The notes below the pieces were generated by a model, which was not told the DNA's origin, made no database searches, and worked only from the letters and a program-made list of their open reading frames with translations. A program made the position numbers and the translations under genes. From an uncultured Gammaproteobacteria bacterium (GTDB taxonomy: Bacteria > Pseudomonadota > Gammaproteobacteria > Chromatiales > Chromatiaceae), in contig CALAZS010000089.1 in NCBI GenBank assembly GCA_937926265.1, positions 1 through 41,012 on the forward strand: a stretch of DNA of 41,012 nucleotides, given 5' to 3'. Positions 1-8,643 of the stretch are shown here, piece by piece (positions within the stretch are counted from its first letter, which is position 1; the number at the start of each line of letters is the position of its first letter).

Positions 1-23
1 TTTTTATCCATTAAGTAAGAAAT

Positions 24-118
24 GATCCAATGAGCTTTTTTGAAGCGTCTTTTTCATGGATGAAAAAGTAGAGCCAGCATGGATGCTTTCACGGCGTCTT
101 CAAAAAAGGTTTTGGATC
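24..118. repeat. Palindromic intergenic repeat with two internal hairpins
   Basis: A long inverted repeat lies just past the rarA stop. The outer arms are GATCCAA at 24-30 with TTGGATC at 112-118, and CTTTTTTGAAG at 35-45 with its perfect complement at 98-108. Between the arms sit two smaller palindromes, CTTTTTCATGGATGAAAAAG at 49-68 and AGCATGGATGCT at 76-87, so the whole can fold as a three-way or cruciform structure. The minus strand of 54-98 aligns without gaps to 26746-26790, with about 33 of 45 bases identical by eye, so this is one copy of a dispersed repeat family. It may also end transcription of the ftsK-lolA-rarA unit, but there is no clean U-tract after the outer stem. Confidence 0.75.
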
Positions 119-130
119 GTTTCGAATAGT

Positions 131-1468
131 TTATTGATTCCGTGCTTTCTTATCCAGTGATCGCAAATACGCCAGCTTCTCGGCTATCTTGATCTCCAGA
201 CCCCGGTCAACCGGATGATAGTAGGACTGCTCTCCCATTTCATCCGGGAAATAAGTTTCTCCAGCAGCATAAGCTTCAGGCTCATCATGAGCGTAACGGT
301 ATTCATGACCGTAGCCCAGTTCTTTCATAAGCCTGGTTGGCGCATTACGTAAATGAACCGGTACTTCCATGCTGCCCTTTTCCTTTGCATCTTTCATGGA
401 GGCTTTAAAAGCAGAGTAAACCGCATTGCTCTTTGGCGCACAGGCCATATAGACAACTGCCTGAGCAATTGCGAGTTCACCTTCAGGGCTTCCCAGGCGC
501 TCCTGTACCTGCCAGGCATTTAATGCCACTTCCAAAGCCCTTGGGTCAGCGTTTCCGATATCCTCGGAAGCCATGCGTAAAACCCTTCGAGCGATGTAAA
601 GTGGATCACAACCACCATCGAGCATTCGAGACAGCCAGTAAAGTGAGGCATCAGGAGAAGATCCGCGCACCGATTTATGCAAAGCTGAAATCTGTTCATA
701 GAAAAGATCACCGCCATGATCAAAACGTCGGTGACTGCCGGAAACAATTTCTTTTACGATATCAATAGAAACCTTGCCCTGTTCAGCCAGGTCAGCTGCA
801 ATTTCGAGCAAACTTAAAGCTCTTCGTGCATCTCCGTCAGCAGCCTGGGCTAAAAGCATTAGCGCTTCTTCATCAATTTGCAGATGCTTCTCGGCAAGTC
901 CATTTTGTTCATCAGACAAGGCTCTGTTTAGAATACCGGCAAGATCATCAGCGGTTAAGGATTTAAGCGTATATACACGTGAACGTGACAGCAGTGCGTT
1001 ATTCAGTTCGAACGAAGGGTTTTCTGTGGTTGCACCAATAAAAACAAAGGTGCCGTCTTCAACATGGGGAAGAAAAGCATCCTGTTGGGATTTATTAAAA
1101 CGGTGTACTTCATCAATGAACAGAATAGTGCGTTTACCCTGCTCTGATTTGATTCTTCGGGCAATCGCCACAGCTTCACGTATATCCTTGACGCCACTTA
1201 ATACGGCAGAAAGACTGTGAAAATAGGCACCTGAATGATTGGCAATAAGTTTTGCCAGGGTGGTTTTTCCGGTACCCGGTGGTCCCCAGAAAATCATTGA
1301 GTGCAGGTGATCACCCAATATGGCTTCACGTAATGGTTTGCTGTCTCCAATCATGTGAGACTGGCCAAAAAAATGATCGAGCGTCTCAGGACGCATACGG
1401 TCTGCTAGTGGCTGAAAATTATTGTTATCAGACAGTTCAAACAGATCGTCAAACTGATCGGATGCCAT
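131..1468 (-). CDS. rarA: Replication-associated recombination protein A (RarA/MgsA), AAA+ ATPase
   Basis: RarA is a cytoplasmic AAA+ ATPase of the clamp-loader-like clade that acts at stalled replication forks. At 445 residues it has the family's normal length. The sequence shows Walker A GPPGTGKTT at residues 62-70, Walker B ILFIDEVH around 115-122, the sensor-1 motif ATTEN around 146-150 and an SRSR arginine-finger region near 161. The C-terminal half carries the helical tetramerisation region of the family. The start codon overlaps the lolA stop by one base (TAATG), which implies translational coupling, and ftsK lies just upstream. The ftsK-lolA-rarA order is conserved across gammaproteobacteria, where serS usually follows. 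Here the window edge comes first. Confidence 0.97.
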   Translation of the reverse strand: MASDQFDDLFELSDNNNFQPLADRMRPETLDHFFGQSHMIGDSKPLREAILGDHLHSMIFWGPPGTGKTTLAKLIANHSGAYFHSLSAVLSGVKDIREAVAIARRIKSEQGKRTILFIDEVHRFNKSQQDAFLPHVEDGTFVFIGATTENPSFELNNALLSRSRVYTLKSLTADDLAGILNRALSDEQNGLAEKHLQIDEEALMLLAQAADGDARRALSLLEIAADLAEQGKVSIDIVKEIVSGSHRRFDHGGDLFYEQISALHKSVRGSSPDASLYWLSRMLDGGCDPLYIARRVLRMASEDIGNADPRALEVALNAWQVQERLGSPEGELAIAQAVVYMACAPKSNAVYSAFKASMKDAKEKGSMEVPVHLRNAPTRLMKELGYGHEYRYAHDEPEAYAAGETYFPDEMGEQSYYHPVDRGLEIKIAEKLAYLRSLDKKARNQ

Positions 1469-2076
1469 TAAAAGTCACCAAACTGATCAAAACCCTGTCG
1501 GCTTTTAAATTTGAAAAAATCTTTTTCAAGTTCAGGATTCTGCTCGATATCATAGAACTGGAAACGGGTTATTTGGCCAAACTTGTCAGAAATTTCCATT
1601 CTTCGGATATCATCACTCAAAAATGCGATCAGGATCCTGGTGAACTGGCTTTCTTCATCACGTGGCAATAATTCCACCCAGTCCATACCCTGGCTTTCAC
1701 CAATATCGATAACCTCAAATCGTTCGTTAAGATCACCCTGCTCTACCAGGATACTGGCAGGTGTGCCCTTTAACGCTCTATCCTGGGAAACGTAAGTAAT
1801 CTGATCCAGATCGGTGTCAACAACATAAACCGTATCACCATCAGCCAGAATTTGTTTTTCATAAGGCTCGGTATAATCCCAGCGAAATTTGCCCGGTCTG
1901 GAGAGATACAGCATACCCTGAAAGCGTCCGGCCTCACCGGATTCCATGTTCAAAATGGATTGTTCAAACCTGGCGGACAAAACATCAATACTGCTCAGGA
2001 ACCCCCTGAGTTTATCTGGGCCCTGCCCGGCAAAAGCGGATGATATCAGGAGAAAAAATGTAACCAGGTACTTCAT
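1468..2076 (-). CDS. lolA: Outer-membrane lipoprotein carrier protein LolA
   Basis: LolA is the periplasmic chaperone that takes mature lipoproteins from LolCDE in the inner membrane and hands them to LolB. The 202-residue product starts with a short signal peptide (MKYLVTFFLLISSAFA, likely cut after Ala16). The mature part has the LolA pattern: LSARFEQ near the N-terminus, GMLYLSRPGKFRWDYTEPYE, then DGDTVYVVDTDLDQ and a late DDIRRMEI strand. It lies 20 bases downstream of ftsK and overlaps the rarA start by one base, so the three genes are probably one transcription unit. Identification rests on family pattern and conserved context. Confidence 0.95.
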   Translation of the reverse strand: MKYLVTFFLLISSAFAGQGPDKLRGFLSSIDVLSARFEQSILNMESGEAGRFQGMLYLSRPGKFRWDYTEPYEKQILADGDTVYVVDTDLDQITYVSQDRALKGTPASILVEQGDLNERFEVIDIGESQGMDWVELLPRDEESQFTRILIAFLSDDIRRMEISDKFGQITRFQFYDIEQNPELEKDFFKFKSRQGFDQFGDF

Positions 2077-2096
2077 AGATGGAATGATTAACTCAA

Positions 2097-4388
2097 TCAG
2101 GCTTCGGGAGGTGGAGGTGCCAAAACTTCGCGGTTACCATTGGTTTCTGGCGGTGTGACGATGCCAATACGTTCCATTTCCTCAATCATACGTGCCGCCC
2201 TGTTATAGCCAATTTTGAGGCGACGTTGGACACCGGAAATCGATGCCCTACGTGATTCTGTGACAATTTTAACGGCTTCATCGAATAATGGATCAGCATC
2301 TTCGACGTCAGCACCGGAGGCCTCAGGTGATAGACCAGGAATGGCTTCGGATGGTTCCTGAACAATCTCTTCAATGTAATTGGGCTGTCCCATTTGCTTC
2401 AGTGTTTCAACCACGCGATGCACTTCATCATCACTGACAAAAGCACCATGAACACGTTTTAAATTGTTTTTGCCGTTTTCAAGGTAAAGACTGTCACCCC
2501 GTCCAAGCAACTGCTCAGCACCCATCTGGTCAAGAATAATTCTTGAGTTTGTCTTGCCAGACACCTGGAATGCCAGGCGGGTTGGAACATTTGATTTGAT
2601 CAGGCCGGTTATGACGTTGGTATCAGGTCGCTGTGTAGCCAGCAAGAGGTGAATTCTCGCAGCACGCGCTTTGGCCGCCAGCCTGGCAATCAGTTCTTCG
2701 ACTTTCTTGCCGACAGTCGCCATCATGTCGGCAAACTCATCGACGATTACAACGATGTATGGGATTGGTTCCAGGTCGGGTGGTTCAGGCAATTCATCAC
2801 CTTCGCCATAGAGTAATGGGTCTGGTTTAAAGAATGGATCCTTGATCGGTTCACCCTTGGCTTTGGCTTCCTCGATCTTTTTGTTGTAGCCTGAAATGTT
2901 TCTTACACCAAGAGCCCCCATAAGCTTGTAACGACGCTCCATTTCCATAACACACCAGCGCAGAGCATTCACAGCTTCTTTCATATCAGTAACAACTGGT
3001 GTTAAAAGGTGAGGAATATCCTGGTAGACGGAAAGTTCAACAACCTTCGGGTCAACCATAATAAGCCGAACTTCATCAGGACGGGATTTGAACAAAAGAC
3101 TCAGAATAATGGTATTAATCGAAACAGATTTACCGGAACCGGTAGTACCGGCTATGAGTCCATGCGGCATTTTTTCAAGATTGGCGATAACAGGCTGACC
3201 ACCAATATCTTTACCAAGTGCAATGGTTAGAGGTGATTTTGACTTGTCATATTCCTGAGAGCGTAATACTTCGCTTAAGTATACGGTTTCCCTGTGTTCG
3301 TTCGGTATTTCAATACCGATAACCGGTTTGCCCGGAATAGCCTCAACAACGCGGACACTGATGGTCGCAAGCGCCCTGGCCAGGTCATTGGCAATACCGG
3401 TAACCTTGCTGGCCTTGGTTCCCGGAGCCAGTTGAAGTTCGTATAGCGTAACAACCGGGCCTGGACTTACAGATTCAACCTGTGCAGTGATATCAAAATC
3501 TGCCAGCTTCAGTTCAAGTAACTGTGACATCGCCTTAAGCGATTCTTCAGAATGCTCAATTGTGGTACCGGATGGTGGGTCGAGTAATGATAGGGGTGGC
3601 AGTTCAGCATTTGGCTCAGGTTCAAATAAAGGCACCTGTTTTTCTTTTTCAACACGTATGCTTTGTTCAACCTTGACTGCCTTGGGTTCAATTTTGGGCG
3701 GCTTGCGCTTTTTCTTTTTCTCAACGTTTTGACGTACAGTTTCTGTGCGCTGTTTACGAGCCATTCGGGCATCGCGATATTCATCAAAACGGTTGAGTAA
3801 AAGCTGTGATTTGTCAGCCAGCCAAAGTACCCATTCACCGATTTTATCCATAACAGTGAACCAGGAAACACCGGTGAAAAGTGTCCAGCCGCCAAGAAAT
3901 ATTGCCAGCAACAGTAAACTGCCACCGGCTGAACTGAACGCGTCGGTCAGCGAGGATTCAAGTGCCTTACCGAGAAGTCCCCCGGCACCTTCAGGAAACC
4001 CGGTACCAAAAGCCCGAATATGCATTGCCGCGAGGCTGCTACCAGCAGCGACAGTCAGGAGAAAACCGGACCAGCGCAATCCAACCAGCCAGTAATTGAC
4101 CGTATCGTCAGGGTTTCGCTCTTTGAAAATCAACCAGGCGCTCCAGATAATCATGACTGGAAACAGGTAGGCCAGAAAGCCGAATATGCCGAGAAAAACA
4201 CTGGACAGCCAGGCACCTGTGACACCCCCGAGGTTTTCCGGGGTTGTCCTCTGGCCTATGTATGACCAGCCTGGATCATCACTGGAATAGGTAAACAGTG
4301 ACATCAGGAAATAAATCCCGATGGCCGTGACTATCCAAAAGGCAAGTTCCCTTAAGCGGCTGTGGGCATGTAATTGATTTACGGACAC
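2097..4388 (-). CDS. ftsK: DNA translocase FtsK
   Basis: FtsK is a septal hexameric motor that pumps chromosome termini through the closing septum and activates XerCD recombination at dif. The 763-residue protein has N-terminal membrane segments (within residues 15-180, about four hydrophobic stretches), a short charged and proline-containing linker (about 205-270), and a RecA-like motor. The motor has Walker A GTTGSGKS at 404-411 and Walker B IVVIVDEFADMM further on. The C-terminus is a winged-helix gamma domain (SRRASISGVQRRLKIGYNRA) that reads KOPS sites. The linker is far shorter than in E. coli FtsK (about 1300 residues in total), but this length is common in Pseudomonas-like bacteria. 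It starts the ftsK-lolA-rarA unit. Confidence 0.97.
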   Translation of the reverse strand: MSVNQLHAHSRLRELAFWIVTAIGIYFLMSLFTYSSDDPGWSYIGQRTTPENLGGVTGAWLSSVFLGIFGFLAYLFPVMIIWSAWLIFKERNPDDTVNYWLVGLRWSGFLLTVAAGSSLAAMHIRAFGTGFPEGAGGLLGKALESSLTDAFSSAGGSLLLLAIFLGGWTLFTGVSWFTVMDKIGEWVLWLADKSQLLLNRFDEYRDARMARKQRTETVRQNVEKKKKRKPPKIEPKAVKVEQSIRVEKEKQVPLFEPEPNAELPPLSLLDPPSGTTIEHSEESLKAMSQLLELKLADFDITAQVESVSPGPVVTLYELQLAPGTKASKVTGIANDLARALATISVRVVEAIPGKPVIGIEIPNEHRETVYLSEVLRSQEYDKSKSPLTIALGKDIGGQPVIANLEKMPHGLIAGTTGSGKSVSINTIILSLLFKSRPDEVRLIMVDPKVVELSVYQDIPHLLTPVVTDMKEAVNALRWCVMEMERRYKLMGALGVRNISGYNKKIEEAKAKGEPIKDPFFKPDPLLYGEGDELPEPPDLEPIPYIVVIVDEFADMMATVGKKVEELIARLAAKARAARIHLLLATQRPDTNVITGLIKSNVPTRLAFQVSGKTNSRIILDQMGAEQLLGRGDSLYLENGKNNLKRVHGAFVSDDEVHRVVETLKQMGQPNYIEEIVQEPSEAIPGLSPEASGADVEDADPLFDEAVKIVTESRRASISGVQRRLKIGYNRAARMIEEMERIGIVTPPETNGNREVLAPPPPEA

Positions 4389-4503
4389 TTCGGTAGTTTT
4401 ATAGAATAAAGTTTAATAAACAAATGTAACTATTTATTTTATCAGTATTTTTTCAAGTCTAACCCAGAATTAAAGCATTAAACAATAAACATTTTAAATA
4501 CTA

Positions 4504-5568
4504 TCATGCGAGCGGAACCAATGCAGGATGCACGACTTCACCATGACGAATATTAATTCCGGCGATTAACTCTTCAGATTGCTCAAGTTGGCCTTCAGCA
4601 AGCTTTTCAACAAATGGCAAAATGGCGGCAGAGAGTGCCTGGGTTGAAGTCCTGGGCACAGCCCCGGGCATATTGGTTACAGCAAAATGGGTCACGCCGT
4701 TGACCTGGTAAGTCGGATTTAAATAGTTAGTGGCATGTGTCGTTGCAATACAGCCTCCCTGGTCTACGGCAATATCGATTACAACACTGCCAGGCTGCAT
4801 CGCATTTATCATTGCCTCAGAAACCAGCACGGGCGCCCTTGCCCCGGCTACCAGGACAGCACCAATCAGCAGGTCTGCACTGGAAACAGCATTTTGAAGC
4901 TGGCGAAGATTGGGCTTTAAACCGGTTACGTTGGCATATTTTGACTGTAACGCGCTAAGTTTTTGGCTACTAAGATCAAATACTTTTACATTTGCCCCCA
5001 GAGAGGCAACAACATCAACTGCAGCAGCACCGGCATTTCCGGCACCCAAAACAACCACATTGCCCCTTTCAGTTGTTGGAATTCCGCCTAGCAGTATCCC
5101 CTTGCCCTGTTCGGTTTCATATAACAGGTTGGCCCCAATCTGGCCTGAAAGACGTCCCGCTATAACGCTCATCGGTAATAACAGTGGCAATTCACCATTT
5201 TTTGACTGGACCGTCTCAAAGGCTATCGCGGTCAGGCCGATATCACGTAGTTTTGACATCAGCGCTGTTTCAGCAGCTAAATGCAAAAAGCAGAACAGAA
5301 GGTGATGCTTTTTCAGATAATTGAGATCGGCTTCAATTGGCTCTTTAACTTTGACGATCAGTTCAGCATTTCCATAAAGATCTGTGGCAGTTGCTTCGAT
5401 TCTGCACCCAGCCTTTTGGTAATCCGAGTTTGAATAGCCAGACAATACTCCGGCATTTTCTTCAACAAAGACGATATGGCCGGCTTCAACCAGCTGATGG
5501 CAGGCATCCGGTGTCAAACTCACACGTCCTTCAAGTGGTTTTATTTCTTTGGGAATACCTATATTCAT
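4504..5568 (-). CDS. ald: Alanine dehydrogenase
   Basis: This enzyme catalyses NAD-dependent reversible oxidative deamination of L-alanine to pyruvate and ammonia. The 354-residue protein shows the family signature at the N-terminus (GIPKEIKPLEGRVSLTP), the substrate-site region VKVKEP, a Rossmann motif (VVVLGAGNAGAAAVDVVASLG) and the late NMPGAVPRTSTQAL segment that separates Ald from transhydrogenase alpha subunits. It is slightly shorter than the usual 370 or so residues, with a compact C-terminus. A GGAAC-type ribosome-binding sequence lies just upstream of the ATG. It sits between ftsK and the divergent trxB, the position of the regulator gene lrp in enterics. No Lrp/AsnC-type regulator is visible nearby. 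Confidence 0.93.
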   Translation of the reverse strand: MNIGIPKEIKPLEGRVSLTPDACHQLVEAGHIVFVEENAGVLSGYSNSDYQKAGCRIEATATDLYGNAELIVKVKEPIEADLNYLKKHHLLFCFLHLAAETALMSKLRDIGLTAIAFETVQSKNGELPLLLPMSVIAGRLSGQIGANLLYETEQGKGILLGGIPTTERGNVVVLGAGNAGAAAVDVVASLGANVKVFDLSSQKLSALQSKYANVTGLKPNLRQLQNAVSSADLLIGAVLVAGARAPVLVSEAMINAMQPGSVVIDIAVDQGGCIATTHATNYLNPTYQVNGVTHFAVTNMPGAVPRTSTQALSAAILPFVEKLAEGQLEQSEELIAGINIRHGEVVHPALVPLA

Positions 5569-5656
5569 TTGTTCCGTTCCTGTCGAATGGATTAGAATTG
5601 ATTAATTATTTTAAGAAAAATCCAGCTGCTCAGTCACGTTAATTCATCTAATTATG

Positions 5657-5675
5657 AGCCTGCTCATTCCAGGCT
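5657..5675 (+). terminator. Possible terminator or attenuator hairpin upstream of trxB
   Basis: A 6-bp stem, AGCCTG at 5657-5662 and CAGGCT at 5670-5675, is followed on the plus strand by a T-rich stretch (TTTTAATTTTTTC). It lies in the 179-bp divergent ald/trxB region, about 70 bases before the trxB start. It could be a leader attenuator for trxB. The stem is short and no upstream plus-strand gene needs termination here. Confidence 0.3.
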
Positions 5676-5747
5676 TTTTAATTTTTTCGTTTCGGCAGTT
5701 TTTCATAAAAGGCTGATAGATAAAAACCAATTATTGGAGAAAATTCC

Positions 5748-6701
5748 ATGAGCGAAACCAGACACGTTCCTTTACTCATCCTGGGTTCCGGCCCTGCCGG
5801 CTATACTGCTGCAGTCTATGCTGCCAGGGCTAACCTGAATCCTGTTTTAATAACCGGCATGGAACAGGGTGGTCAGTTAACTACCACTACTGATGTTGAT
5901 AACTGGCCCGGCGATAATGAAGGTGTTCAGGGACCAGAGTTGATGGACAGAATGCTCAAACATGCTGAAAGGTTTGATACTGAAATCATTTTCGATCACA
6001 TCAACAAGGCTGAAATAACCTCGCGTCCATTTACGCTGACAGGCGATTCCGGCGTCTACACCTGCGATGCACTTATTATCGCCACGGGTGCTTCAGCCCA
6101 GTATCTTGGCCTGCCCTCCGAAGAAGCTTTCAAAGGCAAAGGTGTATCAGCCTGTGCAACCTGCGATGGTTTCTTTTATCGTGGCCAGAAAGTGGCTGTA
6201 ATTGGCGGAGGCAACACTGCTGTAGAAGAAGCCTTGTACCTGTCCAATATCGCTTCAGAAGTGGTACTGGTGCATCGTCGTGACAGCCTCAGGGCAGAAA
6301 AAATTCTGCAAAAACAGCTTTTTGAAAAAGAAAAGAACGGCAATGTCACAATTGAATGGAACAATACGCTGGATGAGGTGCTCGGAGATAATACCGGTGT
6401 AACTGGCATGCGTATTAAAAGCACCCAGGATGGCACGACAAGGGATATCGATCTTCAAGGAATATTCATTGCCATTGGCCATAAACCGAACACCGACCTG
6501 TTTGCTGGTCAACTAGACATGGAAAATGGATATTTGAAGGTAAAGAGCGGCTCGAATGGCAATGCAACGATGACTTCAACCGAAGGTGTTTATGCTGCCG
6601 GCGATGTCATGGACCATGTTTACCGACAGGCAATCACATCCGCTGGAACGGGATGTATGGCCGCGCTGGATGCTGAAAAATTCCTTGATGCGCAGGAATA
6701 A
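5748..6701 (+). CDS. trxB: Thioredoxin-disulfide reductase
   Basis: TrxB is a cytosolic FAD enzyme that passes electrons from NADPH to thioredoxin. The 317-residue protein has the FAD-binding motif GSGPAG at 13-18, the redox-active CATC at 136-139, the NADPH-binding GGGNTA at 153-158 and the C-terminal FAD motif around EGVYAAGDV. These are in the order and spacing of the low-molecular-weight bacterial reductases. A clear TTGGAGAAAATTCC ribosome-binding region precedes the ATG. It is divergent from ald and convergent with the histidine kinase gene, 43 bp away. In related genomes trxB is followed closely by aat. Here about 8.4 kb of minus-strand genes separates them. Confidence 0.97.
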   Translation: MSETRHVPLLILGSGPAGYTAAVYAARANLNPVLITGMEQGGQLTTTTDVDNWPGDNEGVQGPELMDRMLKHAERFDTEIIFDHINKAEITSRPFTLTGDSGVYTCDALIIATGASAQYLGLPSEEAFKGKGVSACATCDGFFYRGQKVAVIGGGNTAVEEALYLSNIASEVVLVHRRDSLRAEKILQKQLFEKEKNGNVTIEWNNTLDEVLGDNTGVTGMRIKSTQDGTTRDIDLQGIFIAIGHKPNTDLFAGQLDMENGYLKVKSGSNGNATMTSTEGVYAAGDVMDHVYRQAITSAGTGCMAALDAEKFLDAQE

Positions 6702-6744
6702 CGCTAAACGGAATCAGCCTTAATCAAGCCCGTTCACTTTTTGG

Positions 6745-8544
6745 CTATGAGTTGATGGCCGGCAACTGAATATATAAAACTGCCCCGAAGGTTTTGCCTT
6801 CGGGTGGGCTTTCAGCCCATATCAAACCGTTATGGCTTTCGATTATCTTTTTCGATATCGCCAGACCCAGACCTGTACCCCCTGCATTCGAGTTTGTATT
6901 TGAGCTTTGCTCAAATTGATCAAAAACCAGCTCCAACTGGTCTTTTGGAATTCCCATTCCCTCGTCCTGGACAGTTATTTCAACTGTCTCCGCGACATTA
7001 TTTAATTTTTTAGATTTTTTTCGAATTATATTTATCGATATCTTTCCATCTTCAGGGCTGAATTTAATCGCGTTGGATAGCAGGTTCAAAATCACCTGTG
7101 TAAAGAGTTTTTTATCAACTTTACAGATAACGGGACTACCACTGTCAAAATGAATATTAAGATTCTTCTCTTCGAGCAGGCTGCCAATTTCAGAGATTGA
7201 ATCTTTGATAATTTCAACTACATCATGGTCAGCCAGTTCAATATTCATTTTTCCGGCTTCAAGTTTGGAAAGGTCCAACAGGTCATTGAGTAAATTAGTC
7301 AGTCTGTTTGCACTTAAATGAATATTATCGAGGTAATGATGGATTTTCTCGTCATTTGAATTTTTTAAGGCAATGTTGGTAAACCCGATGATTGCATGCA
7401 TCGGGGTACGCAGTTCATGAGACATATTTGCTAAAAACTGACTTTTTTCTATGTTTGATCTTTCAGCAATCTGTCTTTCGAACTTTTCATGAATCATTTC
7501 ATGTCTTGCCTTGGAAGCTTTCAGGGCAAACCAGAGTAAAGAAATTATAAAAATGGAAATAACAATAAGAAGTTCTTTCCAGTAAATATTTAAAACTGCA
7601 AATGCGTCAAGAGCTTCTTTTTTGTATGGGCCAAGATTGGCCTGAAAGAATAAATCGTTAACTTCACTGTAGTTACCGGGAATTGTCCAGCTGTGTAAGT
7701 TAGCTGCTATTGCCGCCGGATCTCTTCTATTCATTTCAAGTAAAGCGTGCAATACCCATGCCCCATGCTCAGGATTTACACCGACAACCATGGCAAACGG
7801 CCATTCAGGATACAGGCGGGTACTGAGACGATATGGATAACCTACAAAATTGACCGGATGGATGATTTTTAGTGATTTGGGATCAAGCTTTCTTTTATGG
7901 TCCAGTTCTTCGATCAAGTCAGAGCGAATAAATCCAGCATCCGCATTTCCTTTAAGAATTTCCTCTATCACTTTGACATGGCTTTTTAATTCAACAATTT
8001 CAGCATCTGTTCGCAGGTCTATGTTTTGAAATAACCCCTCTCTTAAATGAACCTGCCAACCACCCAGACTGGATTTTGAGGGGATCAGGATTTTTTTTCC
8101 AACAAGATCACTGTAACTGTTGAGGTCAGTACGATTGGCCTGAGCAATAGCCGTTCCACCGAATTTATCAAGGATTCCAAGCGGACCCTCAACTCTTCGT
8201 GTGGCTAAATGTACGACATGACCATCAAGCTGCAATTCAGTGAAATGCCCGGGATTTGTAATGATAAAGTCAACAAGCTTAGACTTAACCGCGTTGGTCA
8301 TTTCATCTTCTTTGTAAGATAAAGGTACTATCTCAAATTTCAGCTGGGAAATTTTCCGATTGAGATAGCCTGCATGAGCAGACCATTTTCTTATCGCGTC
8401 TTCTTTGCCCTTGTAGGCAAGCACACCTATTTTATAGGTGGTTTTATATGTTTGCTGTTGATTGGGACTTGAAAATACAATATTGACGGGCAGGAATAGC
8501 TGCAAAGCAATAAGCCACAGAATAATATTTTTCAGTTTCGTCAT
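6745..8544 (-). CDS. Membrane sensor histidine kinase with PhnD-type periplasmic binding domain
   Basis: A 599-residue two-component sensor. It has an N-terminal signal or anchor segment (about 5-25), a periplasmic solute-binding-protein domain of the PhnD/phosphonate type (about 37-300, with IGVLAYKGK, FIITNPGHF and the GKKILIPSKSSLGG hinge region), a membrane helix at about 324-341 and a short coiled linker. The kinase core has the H-box with His376 in NMSHELRTP, an N-box (NLLSNAIKFS), G1 (DEGMGIP) and G2 (GGTGLGLAIS). There is no receiver domain and no response-regulator gene nearby. The architecture resembles TtrS-type tetrathionate sensors, which would suit a sulfur oxidiser, but the ligand is unknown. 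It is the last gene of the apparent minus-strand unit, 99 bases after the GGDEF gene. Confidence 0.88.
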   Translation of the reverse strand: MTKLKNIILWLIALQLFLPVNIVFSSPNQQQTYKTTYKIGVLAYKGKEDAIRKWSAHAGYLNRKISQLKFEIVPLSYKEDEMTNAVKSKLVDFIITNPGHFTELQLDGHVVHLATRRVEGPLGILDKFGGTAIAQANRTDLNSYSDLVGKKILIPSKSSLGGWQVHLREGLFQNIDLRTDAEIVELKSHVKVIEEILKGNADAGFIRSDLIEELDHKRKLDPKSLKIIHPVNFVGYPYRLSTRLYPEWPFAMVVGVNPEHGAWVLHALLEMNRRDPAAIAANLHSWTIPGNYSEVNDLFFQANLGPYKKEALDAFAVLNIYWKELLIVISIFIISLLWFALKASKARHEMIHEKFERQIAERSNIEKSQFLANMSHELRTPMHAIIGFTNIALKNSNDEKIHHYLDNIHLSANRLTNLLNDLLDLSKLEAGKMNIELADHDVVEIIKDSISEIGSLLEEKNLNIHFDSGSPVICKVDKKLFTQVILNLLSNAIKFSPEDGKISINIIRKKSKKLNNVAETVEITVQDEGMGIPKDQLELVFDQFEQSSNTNSNAGGTGLGLAISKKIIESHNGLIWAESPPEGKTFGAVLYIQLPAINS

Positions 8545-8643
8545 TGTTATGGATAGTTGAAATTTACATCTTTACTTATATTTATAGCAGAAAACCGGAA
8601 AACGATTACCAACGACTATTTCAATTGCACTTAATTGAAGCGT

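Noticed and set aside
6784..6804. Perfect 8-bp hairpin CCCGAAGG/CCTTCGGG near the end of the kinase gene
   Set aside because: It lies inside the coding sequence, encodes a conserved-looking stretch before the last strand of the ATPase domain, and has no U-run in the useful direction for trxB. Treated as chance.
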